Below are positions 44,801-51,872 of a DNA stretch of 52,751 bases, one piece after another. A program made the position numbers and the translations under genes. How positions within the stretch are numbered: position 1 is the stretch's first letter; each line of letters starts with the position of its first letter. Source of the DNA: a virus; IMG/VR virus record IMGVR_UViG_3300025892_000028, positions 1 through 52,751 of that record. One strand, written 5' to 3'. The notes under the pieces are model-generated. The model saw nothing but the letters and a program-made list of their open reading frames with translations. It was not told the DNA's origin and made no database searches.

Positions 44801-47567
44801 TACTAAAGCAGTTAGTGATACCAAACTTTCCGTAACAATTCCATTCAAAATTCCTCCTGCATTGAAGGGATTTGACGCTAATGCAAATGTCACTATTGCT
44901 GATGATTATATCACAATTAATAATCACTATTTTGCTACTGGAACAAGGGTCATCTATGACGCTCAAGGAGGAACACCACTTGGCGGATTGACTGATGGTG
45001 CGGATTACTACATTATTGTTATTGATAACAATATCTTCAAACTAGCAACAACTTTGGCAGATTCTGTTGCAGGAAATGCCATTACCATTTCAACTAAACC
45101 TGGAAGTACTGAAACACAACAATTCATTAGTGCTAGTATGTCAGGTCAGGTTTCTGGCACTGGTACAGTAGAAGTTACATCTGGTAGTAGACTTGTTACT
45201 GGATCAAATGCTGCATTCCAGAGATTCTATAAGATCGGTGATAAACTGAGAATTGTTAATAATGCAACTACACCTGGTGTAATTGTTGAGAAGACAATTA
45301 CAGCAATTACTGATGATGATAATATGTTGGTTGATACAACATATGACTTCACCAACAGTGGTTTAAATTATCTAATTCCTTCTTACATCTATGTAAGACC
45401 TGATGGTTTCTATCTCCACAGACCATTTGACGGTGGCATGGAAATTGGTACTTCTAAGTCACCTAACTCTAGAATTTCTAGACAGACTCGTAAGTATTTC
45501 CGTTATCAGTCAGGTAAAGGTATTCAGACCTCATTCGCTATTAACTTCATTCCTCAAGTTCCTGTTCAAACAATTTCGTATACTCCAATTGGAACTACTA
45601 CGGTAGTAACAGGTGCTACGATGACAACGGGTGGATCAACATTGACGGTTAGTGATACATCAGCTCTAACAGTAGGACAAATTGCTTCTGGAGAAGCTGG
45701 TCTTGGAACCAAGTCCAGAATTGTTCAGATCATTGATGCTACAACACTAGAAATGAGTACATCTTGCACTGGAACTTTCACTGGTGGCACAATCACATTC
45801 GCTAGAGTCGAACTTGCGACCATCGTCTGCACAAAACCACACCAGTTTGAATCTGATGTCCAAGTTACGGTCAAGGGTTGTAGTGTTGAAGAATTTAATA
45901 TCACTGGAGATATTTACAGTATCGAAAATGATTTCTCATTCAGATATCTTCTCCCAGCACAACCCACATCTGATGTTGGTGGTGGATTCACTACCGTATC
46001 TATTGTTGCCTGGAGTGACTGTTCAATCCGTGCTGGTATGTTTGATGATCAGAATGGTTTCTACTTTGAATATGATGGTGCAACACTTAACTGTGTCAGA
46101 AGATCTTCTGTCCAACAACTTCCTGGAACTATCGCTGTAGCAAACGCCAGTCAAATTATTACTGGAACTAATACATCGTTTATCTCTCAAGTTGCCGTTG
46201 GTGAGCATCTCGTTATTCGCGGAATGACATATCAAGTTGTTAAGATTGCTAGCAATAGTCAACTTACAATCCAACCTTCTTATCGTGGTGTTAGTGCAAC
46301 TGACGTTATTTGCACCAAAACTATTAATACTGCAGTAGCGAAAGAAAATTGGAACATTGATAAAGCAGATGGTGATGGTCCATCTGGTTACATCTTGAAT
46401 CTTGATAGAATTCAAATGTGCTATATGGATTACTCCTGGTATGGTGCTGGTAAGATCCGTTTCGGATTTAAAGATCAAGATGGACATGTTAAGTATGTCC
46501 ATGAATTTAAGCACAACAACCGTTTGACGGAATCTTACTTCCGTTCTGGTAACCTACCTGCTCGTTATGAAGTAGTTAACTTCACATCACCGACATATGT
46601 CGGAACCTTGTTCCACTGGGGTACTTCAGTTATCATGGATGGTACAATGCAAGATGACGAAGCATATCTCTTCACAGCATCAGGCAACGTCCAGAAGTAT
46701 ACAAATGCTACTGCCGAAAGTTCTAGCACCAACGCCAATAGTTTCCTGAGATCATATTACCAAGGCACATGGTGGAACAGAACGTTCTATCTCATCATGC
46801 GTTTCCCATCTAGTGAAGCATCTAAGTTCTCAATTAACACATTGATCTATGAGAACACTGTTGCCAATGGTTACTTCTTAGAAGGTAGACCAATTGACTC
46901 TAAGTCTCGTGTCTCAGGTAGCTACTATGAAGCCGCAATTCAATATGTAGAAGGAACTGCAACTGTATTCCCATATAACTATACAAATCAGATTAATTCT
47001 ACCATTGGAAATCCTGCTGTTCCTTCAGGAACAACAATGAATATCGGTGCCCCTGCTGGTGTTGATAACATTATTCCTGATAACATCCCACTGATTTCAA
47101 TCAGACTGGCACCTTCAGTTGACTCTTCAATTACTGGTGCTCTCGGAGAACGTGAAATTATCAACAGAATGCAACTCAAACTTGACTCTGTTGGTATTCT
47201 AACTACACATGAGACGGAACTATCACTGATCTTGAACCCACAACTTTCAACAGATGAGTTCCAGAATGTTGACGAACCTTCGCTCTGCCAACTCGTTAAG
47301 CATGGTCCTAACGATGTTATCACAGGCGGTTCTAAGATTCTCTCATTCAGAGCATCTGGTTCTGGAGATGGTAATACATTCTCAACAGAATACGATCTTA
47401 CGAAACTGAGTGATTTGGGTAACTCAATTCTTGGTGGTGATGGCGTTTATCCAAATGGACCTGACCTACTTTGCGTCGTTGCTAACATTGTTGACTCAAC
47501 AGGTGTTAGTGTTACAAACCCATACTCAGTATCTGCTAGGGTTACCTGGCAGGAATCACAAGCATAA
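41865..47567 (+). CDS. Giant virion protein with cupredoxin-like domain (1900 residues)
   Basis: Ribosome binding site AAGGAA precedes the ATG. The N-terminal part (MAKKLVTYYSFEPSTNTVKIPG) starts a strand-rich region. Residues about 350-435 resemble a cupredoxin: HPFEF with H373, and YYYCGSHSGMGG with C424, H427 and M430, in the order of a type-1 copper site. Residues about 607-845 are an aromatic, asparagine-rich insertion (NNWYTYYYPYYNN, NWFFWYHQNGRGY) between two repeats of a YYVK(K/V)-D-NTIEL-type module. A GLGTKSRIVQI module lies near 1278. The C-terminal third (FRSGNLPARYEVVNF, LFHWGTSVIMDG near 1583) is conserved-looking in cyanophages. It is probably an adsorption structure; copper binding is inference. 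Confidence 0.82.
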   Translation: MAKKLVTYYSFEPSTNTVKIPGNIKAEKLLLITNITDNTPIYIFSDQFLGLESATYNQTTEETEFVLSCNCGTMSSTDKLQIFYDKPYVSIEPSETFVDAVSKFRVSNPENLIDTDFEYGPQASKWETLQTINNIPSFYSSSSDTTISFITKVESFIDSELITVTTSFDHGLTSGLPITVTGLSSTTAEGTYLIQSVPTTTTFTFKCRAAQPSSRELQGTYTSIIPGKFFQGSQIALDESQGIVSELYNFRVKVYSVWQFTLPSVPASWAVNDSIIIDSGGAGLISRIDGNDVYVWFNSVAQSNPVDGDTLTAKETDVVVTTVVGASNKYFINSSEAAGTEYNDQQYVQQETLSLAKKAIYTFDVSDTSVSTHPFEFSATDNGTHDGGTEYTTFVYKHGTQGTAGAYIRIYFDYNTPDNLYYYCGSHSGMGGDITTAVTTTSKVFLTTSAEHGFADNTNFYFVNTVSPKIFDIQDGSAIAADGEPVISDSDTFTNVITPDLTKTDPYNIESTYTLRFDEADINYGSDRITLPNHRFETGYSLLYYPNPGDTPIGGLSRMSVYYVKKIDDNTIELYDSMRVQANYLKNLSPGGTFTHGQHNLGLVYNIYREQKGYNNWYTYYYPYYNNFGSTYSGYDLRDNQYGLGGQNWDRTIFFSQTRSHAGGNSGNDRFRYCDTWFRFFNTFWKTYGYNHVTLPLGTSAQFQGVYDMLTDTSHNGYSNNSYANAYWVGALNGNGPAGVGNPYYWTSNFYIDYVQTGNSPYIRMRGNNWFFWYHQNGRGYNLDRRFGSHTSDGGTNMYIMFGKQNTTTNDSIYKENHLAETGHTYTLDTTSGDIHYYTGSNATRNQLGNGTSITTEKIDANRVRLKDTSNNVYRLAAVTGAPTLSGTFTSPFKNSIFVAEHQFSNNEYLRYDQVGSAPIAGLVSGNSYYVKVVDANRFQLGSTVGFSTEIDFTNKGTGLQSFENTTAAFGTTDGSYTTTKAVSDTKLSVTIPFKIPPALKGFDANANVTIADDYITINNHYFATGTRVIYDAQGGTPLGGLTDGADYYIIVIDNNIFKLATTLADSVAGNAITISTKPGSTETQQFISASMSGQVSGTGTVEVTSGSRLVTGSNAAFQRFYKIGDKLRIVNNATTPGVIVEKTITAITDDDNMLVDTTYDFTNSGLNYLIPSYIYVRPDGFYLHRPFDGGMEIGTSKSPNSRISRQTRKYFRYQSGKGIQTSFAINFIPQVPVQTISYTPIGTTTVVTGATMTTGGSTLTVSDTSALTVGQIASGEAGLGTKSRIVQIIDATTLEMSTSCTGTFTGGTITFARVELATIVCTKPHQFESDVQVTVKGCSVEEFNITGDIYSIENDFSFRYLLPAQPTSDVGGGFTTVSIVAWSDCSIRAGMFDDQNGFYFEYDGATLNCVRRSSVQQLPGTIAVANASQIITGTNTSFISQVAVGEHLVIRGMTYQVVKIASNSQLTIQPSYRGVSATDVICTKTINTAVAKENWNIDKADGDGPSGYILNLDRIQMCYMDYSWYGAGKIRFGFKDQDGHVKYVHEFKHNNRLTESYFRSGNLPARYEVVNFTSPTYVGTLFHWGTSVIMDGTMQDDEAYLFTASGNVQKYTNATAESSSTNANSFLRSYYQGTWWNRTFYLIMRFPSSEASKFSINTLIYENTVANGYFLEGRPIDSKSRVSGSYYEAAIQYVEGTATVFPYNYTNQINSTIGNPAVPSGTTMNIGAPAGVDNIIPDNIPLISIRLAPSVDSSITGALGEREIINRMQLKLDSVGILTTHETELSLILNPQLSTDEFQNVDEPSLCQLVKHGPNDVITGGSKILSFRASGSGDGNTFSTEYDLTKLSDLGNSILGGDGVYPNGPDLLCVVANIVDSTGVSVTNPYSVSARVTWQESQA

Positions 47568-47585
47568 ATTTAGGAGAAATCTAAC

Positions 47586-47855
47586 ATGCCACAAAACGAA
47601 ATCGATGTGCCTCTAAATGAGGCACCAGGTGATGCGACACTTGCTGCTTATGAAGCAGCCGTTCAAGCAATTGACTGGAACTATGCTGAGGGTGATGAAG
47701 CAGCATTACAATCCTACTATGCTGCTAAAGTATTAGAAAATGGATTAAGAGATCAATTTGGTGGGTCAATACCATCTAAATTAAATAAACCAGGTATGGA
47801 ATCAATTGTCAATATCTGGAATAAGTATGCTCCAAATTCAGAAAAATTAGTTTAG
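47586..47855 (+). CDS. 89-residue acidic hypothetical protein
   Basis: Starts MPQNEIDVPLNEAPGD with ribosome binding site AGGAG at 47571-47575. The protein is acidic, predicted helical (AAYEAAVQAIDWNYAEG, AALQSYYAAKVLENGL) and ends APNSEKLV. It lies 18 bases after the giant virion gene, so it is likely in the same late transcript, and a bidirectional terminator follows it. It may be a small virion or assembly factor; no family is recognised. Confidence 0.75.
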   Translation: MPQNEIDVPLNEAPGDATLAAYEAAVQAIDWNYAEGDEAALQSYYAAKVLENGLRDQFGGSIPSKLNKPGMESIVNIWNKYAPNSEKLV

Positions 47856-47871
47856 TTTTAGAAAATAAACA

Positions 47872-47901
47872 AAAAAATGGAGGGTCACCCCTCCTTTTTT
47901 T
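47872..47901. terminator. Bidirectional terminator between converging transcripts
   Basis: A-run, GGAGGG (47879-47884), loop TCAC, CCCTCC (47889-47894), T-run to 47901. With A-tract on one side and T-tract on the other it can act on both strands, ending the 47586 gene on the plus strand and the 47900 gene on the minus strand. Confidence 0.9.
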
Positions 47902-48679
47902 ATGCAATTGCGCCAACCAAAGAATATCTAATAGATTTATATTCATCAACATCATACCCTATACTGTGATAGAAATCTCCTTTGTATATGGTAAGTGAAT
48001 TGAAATCAGCTGATACTGAATGATATCTTTCATAATGATCATCCGACTTAAATCTAATCCATTTACCTAGTTTTTTATCTTTCAGTAAAGAATTGTTATA
48101 AGCATCATCTACTTCATTTTCAGTAGGATATCTAGACATACGAGATCCTCTATAATTATAAGAATTATTTTTAAGTTTATACCTAAAAAAATCTGTATAA
48201 CTTTCTTCATTCTCAGTTAAAAATAAATTTAATGCAAATGAAAATGGATCCGTATGGGGGCGATAGTTTGAGCAATATGATGGCATTCCAGGATAACAGC
48301 AATTAGTATAATAATTCCATTTAATTCTTCTATACTCATACTTTACCATATGATAGTGTTTAAGAATATTAAAAAATGCTATCGATAAATTATTTCTGAA
48401 AAAGGTGTCTGGAACTGGTGCCTGAAAACCAGGAGCCATGCTACTACTATTGCTATCTTTAGTAGTTCCATCACTTATAGATTTGGTTTTATCTTCAGAA
48501 GGAAAATAGGATATAAAATTTCTTAGATCTATAGGATTTTTTAGGAAATTATGAACTTTAATATATTCAAGCTCTTCTACTTTAAAAGCTTGAATGTCCA
48601 TATCAGAATTTACTTCTGTTAATTCCTTAATTTCACCAGCACTATACCTAGGTATAACTTCATAATTAAAATCATTCAT
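47900..48679 (-). CDS. DUF6445-like 2OG-Fe(II)-oxygenase-type protein, intact triad
   Basis: 259 residues from the ATG at 48679, which overlaps the preceding stop by eight bases; an ATG at 48706 would add nine residues. Counting from 48679, the jelly-roll metal motif is H142-x-D144 (YRPHTDPFSFALNLFL), the distal histidine is H238 (YKGDFYHSIGYD) and R251 follows in SIRYSLVG, in the order used by 2OG-Fe(II) oxygenases. FFRYKL near 165 and the layout recall DUF6445 proteins, which in bacteria often sit beside tryptophan halogenases, as I know them. It is third in a minus-strand operon and ends in a bidirectional terminator. Activity and substrate are inference. Confidence 0.7.
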   Translation of the reverse strand: MNDFNYEVIPRYSAGEIKELTEVNSDMDIQAFKVEELEYIKVHNFLKNPIDLRNFISYFPSEDKTKSISDGTTKDSNSSSMAPGFQAPVPDTFFRNNLSIAFFNILKHYHMVKYEYRRIKWNYYTNCCYPGMPSYCSNYRPHTDPFSFALNLFLTENEESYTDFFRYKLKNNSYNYRGSRMSRYPTENEVDDAYNNSLLKDKKLGKWIRFKSDDHYERYHSVSADFNSLTIYKGDFYHSIGYDVDEYKSIRYSLVGAIA

Positions 48680-49574
48680 ATGAAAGAAATTCCATAGGCA
48701 TTTCATTGGTCATTTGATCGCCCATTACATTTCCGAAACCATCCTCTTCTTTAGCAGGAAGACTTAAACATCCTTCAAGATGATAGTGTTCAGAAACATT
48801 ATCGTAAACATTCTGATACCAACAGTTGCCTGGATAAAGAATTGCTCTATTGTATTTTGCTGGAACATGAATAAGTTTATTAAAATACTCATCACCATCC
48901 CAAGTTTCATATTGTTTAGTGGTATTTTGAGATACATACTTATAATTAAGTAAATCCATAATCTCTCGTTTAGATTCAGGATCTGTAACACCTTCAAATA
49001 ATTGAGTTACACCATAGTAAATTTGGTTTTCGTAAGAAAAATTATAGAATGACATACCACTCTTTCCGAGTGCTTCATCTTCAGTGCCCAAAAATACTTT
49101 CATATTCATATAAAAATTTCCAGGATGACATTTTTCTTTATTGGTATTAATTGTCATATTAGGATAATAATAATTTCCAGTCCAAAGACAACTGTTTATC
49201 ATCCTTTCAAATTCTTGTGTAGTTGGTTGATTATTACTATCATTTGGAATATAATCCCATTCCTTCAGAACGCCAATTGCATTCATTGTCAATTGCTGAG
49301 TAACATTTGGATGAAATAATTGGTTCTCACCCATAGGTTTTTGGAATTCATATTTTTGATCGCTTTCTCTTCTTGATTCTTCTTCTAAAGTTTTTTGTCC
49401 TGTATCAAATGGAACAGATAATAAATTATTTAAAGAACTTTCAGGATCAGAAAAGAAATCATCAATTACCAAGCAGCTAAATTCAGATACTCTTTTTTCC
49501 TGAACTATAGCTTTATCGGTCATTTCAAATCCGAAGTTATTAATATATTTAATTTTTGATTGAATATTTTTCAT
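48672..49574 (-). CDS. DUF6445-like protein lacking the metal triad
   Basis: 300 residues from ATG at 49574; the longer TTG start at 49580 overlaps the preceding stop and is less likely. FSCLVIDDFFSDPESSLNNLL near residue 32 resembles the N-terminal start of 2OG-oxygenase-type domains. The segment CHPGNFYMNMKVFLG (149-163) aligns with the HxD region of the neighbour but has H-P-G, and LYPGNCWYQNVYD (247-259) aligns with its distal histidine region but has glutamine. So both proteins share a plan and this one has lost two ligands. It may be a regulatory partner of the intact protein. It follows the 149-residue gene by two bases. Confidence 0.68.
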   Translation of the reverse strand: MKNIQSKIKYINNFGFEMTDKAIVQEKRVSEFSCLVIDDFFSDPESSLNNLLSVPFDTGQKTLEEESRRESDQKYEFQKPMGENQLFHPNVTQQLTMNAIGVLKEWDYIPNDSNNQPTTQEFERMINSCLWTGNYYYPNMTINTNKEKCHPGNFYMNMKVFLGTEDEALGKSGMSFYNFSYENQIYYGVTQLFEGVTDPESKREIMDLLNYKYVSQNTTKQYETWDGDEYFNKLIHVPAKYNRAILYPGNCWYQNVYDNVSEHYHLEGCLSLPAKEEDGFGNVMGDQMTNEMPMEFLSYE

Positions 49575-49576
49575 AA

Positions 49577-50026
49577 TCAATGCTCCACCGTAGGTGTTCC
49601 GCTAGCAATATCATTCCAAATTTCTTCTTGTTTTTGATCTATTTCATCAGAATGAACTAAAAATGAATTATCAAGTTCAATACTTTTAACGTATTCCTGA
49701 ACCCATTTACTCAGAATAGACATATATGCATTAGTTACATCAGTATGAGGTTCGTAAATGACATCAATAAAATCGTGCGTAACATTAAAACTTCTTTCAT
49801 TTGATAATGGAAATAGTCTACCAAATTGAAGTTCACCTTGTTGAGTAGGAAGGTCTGTAATATTCATATCCTCATCAACATTAGACAAAATATTATTAAC
49901 ACATTCGATAGTAAATGGATCTGAAATTACATAACCCAAACTTTTATTTTCTTCTTTGTCCAAAGCTTCTTTAACATCACAAACAATTGTTGTTTGATTT
50001 TTGAGTAGGCAAAGTTTAACTGTCAT
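49577..50026 (-). CDS. 149-residue phage protein, Sm-like N-terminal part
   Basis: Starts MTVKLCLLKNQTTIVCDVKE. The N-terminal strands, then GYVISDPFTIECV, and after a gap LQFGRLFPLSNERSFNV and DVIYEPHTDVTNAYM match a small protein common in marine T4-like phages as I remember it (KLCLLK..., PLS..., EP...), with an Sm-like barrel layout. RNA binding has been suggested for such folds but is not shown. The C-terminal 40 residues are an added acidic helix. First gene of the minus operon, directly behind a sigma70 promoter. Confidence 0.7.
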   Translation of the reverse strand: MTVKLCLLKNQTTIVCDVKEALDKEENKSLGYVISDPFTIECVNNILSNVDEDMNITDLPTQQGELQFGRLFPLSNERSFNVTHDFIDVIYEPHTDVTNAYMSILSKWVQEYVKSIELDNSFLVHSDEIDQKQEEIWNDIASGTPTVEH

Positions 50027-50048
50027 TGGTATTTGAATTTATGGTATA

Positions 50049-50077
50049 ATTATAATACAGAATTTAGTTCACGTCAA
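50049..50077 (-). promoter_or_regulatory. Sigma70-type promoter of the minus-strand operon
   Basis: Read on the minus strand: TTGACG (50077-50072), 17-base spacer, TATAAT (50054-50049), 23 bases before the ATG at 50026. Confidence 0.8.
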
Positions 50078-50080
50078 CCC

Positions 50081-50090
50081 GCTAAATAAA
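50081..50090 (+). promoter_or_regulatory. Late-like motif before the 106-residue gene
   Basis: GCTAAATAAA, one mismatch from the late consensus, 31 bases before the ATG at 50122. It would diverge from the minus-strand promoter beside it. A minus-strand TATAAATA at 50104-50111 also lies in this gap. Confidence 0.35.
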
Positions 50091-50121
50091 TTCAGTTCAC
50101 CAATATTTATAGCACAAGAAA

Positions 50122-50442
50122 ATGAATACCGTTTCGGATATCCCCCTATATGAAATTGTTCAGGAAATTGAAAAAGTTCATGGTTCAGAAAAACATATGG
50201 TAATTGAGATCATTACCAATGATGAAGCAACTGAAGATAAACCTCATCCATTAATTAGAGAGGAAGACATCTACAGACCTGATGGGTGGCAATTAAATGA
50301 TGGAATTTGGTTCTGGTGTGAATTTGAAAATCAAGTTGCTGTATTTGATAATGTTACTGCGGTAAAACATTGGTTTATTGAAGATTGTAATAGAGAAAAT
50401 AAAGAAGATAATACTGATATCAAAATAAAGCAGGACTTATAA
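50122..50442 (+). CDS. 106-residue hypothetical protein
   Basis: Starts MNTVSDIPLYEIVQEIEKVHG. It is acidic, with a helical first half and an aromatic core (DGWQLNDGIWFWCEFENQVAVF at residues 54-75; AVKHWFIEDC follows), ending in a charged tail. No family recognised. Its stop is followed at once by the ATG of the oxygenase at 50443, so the two are probably made together. Confidence 0.7.
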   Translation: MNTVSDIPLYEIVQEIEKVHGSEKHMVIEIITNDEATEDKPHPLIREEDIYRPDGWQLNDGIWFWCEFENQVAVFDNVTAVKHWFIEDCNRENKEDNTDIKIKQDL

Positions 50443-51036
50443 ATGAAACTAAATAAATTATTTCCTAAAATTGTTGCTGAGTTTGATGGTGTATGTGTAG
50501 ATAATATTCCAGCAATGATAAAAGAGGTTGAAGAATTATCGTCATATGGCACTAAGAGAAATAGTACATTGAATGTAGAATCTTCTCATAGATCTATTCA
50601 AACAATTCATAGACTGCCACCTTTCAAGCCATTAGCAAAAGAAGCACTTTCAAATGCAACTAAATTTTTAAGTGAGTATGGATATACCAATCAGCTGCCA
50701 CATCTCTATATTAGTAATATGTGGTTTAATATTTCAGAAAAAGGTGATTATTTATTTCCCCATACTCATCCCGGATCATTATTATCTGGAGCATATTATC
50801 TAGATACAGATGAGTCCCACTACATTTATTTCTATGATATGTATAGAAATCTTACCGAATCCCCCAGTTTTCCTAATGATTTAAATACAGACACATACCC
50901 TATGCCATGTACTCAAGGAATGATGTATCTATTTCATTCAGATTTTGTTCATGCAGTTCCTAGACAAGAAGCAGATGCGAGAAAAATTGTCATTTCATTC
51001 AACTTAAGTTTTGAAAATTTGAAATCCATGCATTAA
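50443..51036 (+). CDS. 2OG-Fe(II) oxygenase (2OG-FeII_Oxy_5/TIGR02466 type)
   Basis: 197 residues, the usual size for the family. The core reads MWFNISEKGDYLFPHTHPGS at residues 93-112, then GAYYLDTDE, and LFHSDFVHAVPRQ (163-175) with RKIVISFNLSF (180-190). H107 and/or H109, H170 and R180 are the expected iron and 2-oxoglutarate ligands. Such proteins are widespread in cyanophages and may hydroxylate or demethylate phage or host substrates; the substrate is unknown. It is a different subfamily from the minus-strand pair nearby. Its end is followed by a terminator with an embedded late promoter. Confidence 0.9.
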   Translation: MKLNKLFPKIVAEFDGVCVDNIPAMIKEVEELSSYGTKRNSTLNVESSHRSIQTIHRLPPFKPLAKEALSNATKFLSEYGYTNQLPHLYISNMWFNISEKGDYLFPHTHPGSLLSGAYYLDTDESHYIYFYDMYRNLTESPSFPNDLNTDTYPMPCTQGMMYLFHSDFVHAVPRQEADARKIVISFNLSFENLKSMH

Positions 51037-51037
51037 T

Positions 51038-51045
51038 TATAAATA
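51038..51045 (+). promoter_or_regulatory. Late promoter overlapping a terminator, before gp13
   Basis: TATAAATA whose last five bases are the start of the 5' hairpin arm at 51041. The start point predicted 5-8 bases downstream lies in the loop or the end of the 5' arm, giving a leader of about 25 bases to the gp13 ATG at 51077. Confidence 0.82.
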
Positions 51046-51072
51046 CCTCTAGGAAACTAGGGGTATTTTTTT
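51041..51072 (+). terminator. Rho-independent terminator after the oxygenase gene
   Basis: Arms AAATACCTCTAG (51041-51052) and CTAGGGGTATTT (51057-51068) pair fully with one G-U, around a GAAA tetraloop, followed by the T-run ending at 51072. It lies between the oxygenase stop and the gp13 start. Confidence 0.9.
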
Positions 51073-51076
51073 ATTC

Positions 51077-51871
51077 ATGGCAAAACCCTCGACACGCCAG
51101 GAGCTAATTGATTATTGTCTGAGGAAATTAGGATTCCCAGTACTAGAGATTAATGTGGATGATGATCAAATTGAAGATCTTGTAGATGATGCAATTCAGT
51201 TCTTTCAAGAGCGTCATTTTGATGGAAGCGTCAAAACATTTTTAAAATTAGAAGTAACTGACCAGATGATTACCGATGCGAAAGTGAACGGTGCCATTGC
51301 TGGTTCAGATTTTGTAGAGCAAAATAATTTTGTAACTGTCCCAGAACATGTTCTGGGAGTAACTAATGTATATGCTTATGATAATAGTTCATCAGCAGTA
51401 TCAGGAAATATCTTCAGTATGAAGTATCAATTATTCCTGAATGATTTCTATAACTTCGGTTCTATGGAAATTTTAAATTACTATATGGTAAAGCAATATC
51501 TAGAAACAGTTGATTTTGTAATTGGTAATTTTAAACCGATTAGATTTAATAAGAGAGAAAATAAACTATACATTGATACTGATTGGGATCAGTTAAATGG
51601 TGGTGATATGATTTTGATTGAATGTTATAGGATGATAGATCCATCAACTGCTACTGAAGTTTATAATGATGTGTGGATGAAACGTTATCTTACTGCTCTT
51701 ATTAAAAGACAGTGGGGGCAAAACCTCATCAAATTTAAGAACGTTCAACTTCCTGGTGGAACAACTCTGAATGGTAGAGAGTTCTACGAAGATGCACAAG
51801 CAGAAATTGATACTATTCTTGGTGAATTTAAGTTATCAGCAGAGTTACCACCACTAGACATGATCGGATAA
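51077..51871 (+). CDS. 13: Neck protein gp13
   Basis: 264 residues against 309 in T4 gp13. Shared features: the N-terminal LRKLGFPVLEINVDDDQIED and FFQERHFDG correspond to [21 protein letters not shown] and YGEYHFDG; the C-terminal LPGGTTLNGREFYEDAQAEID corresponds to [21 protein letters not shown] and the end to DPPFGILVG. gp13 with gp14 closes the filled head and joins it to the tail. It has its own late promoter and is followed after one base by gp14, as in T4. Confidence 0.95.
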   Translation: MAKPSTRQELIDYCLRKLGFPVLEINVDDDQIEDLVDDAIQFFQERHFDGSVKTFLKLEVTDQMITDAKVNGAIAGSDFVEQNNFVTVPEHVLGVTNVYAYDNSSSAVSGNIFSMKYQLFLNDFYNFGSMEILNYYMVKQYLETVDFVIGNFKPIRFNKRENKLYIDTDWDQLNGGDMILIECYRMIDPSTATEVYNDVWMKRYLTALIKRQWGQNLIKFKNVQLPGGTTLNGREFYEDAQAEIDTILGEFKLSAELPPLDMIG

Positions 51872-51872
51872 A

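Noticed and set aside
49575-49580. TTG start for the 48672-49574 gene
   Set aside because: ATG two codons downstream fits the spacing to the preceding stop better.
50104-50111. Minus-strand TATAAATA before the minus operon
   Set aside because: About 80 bases from the first ATG and behind a much better sigma70 promoter; could be chance in AT-rich sequence.
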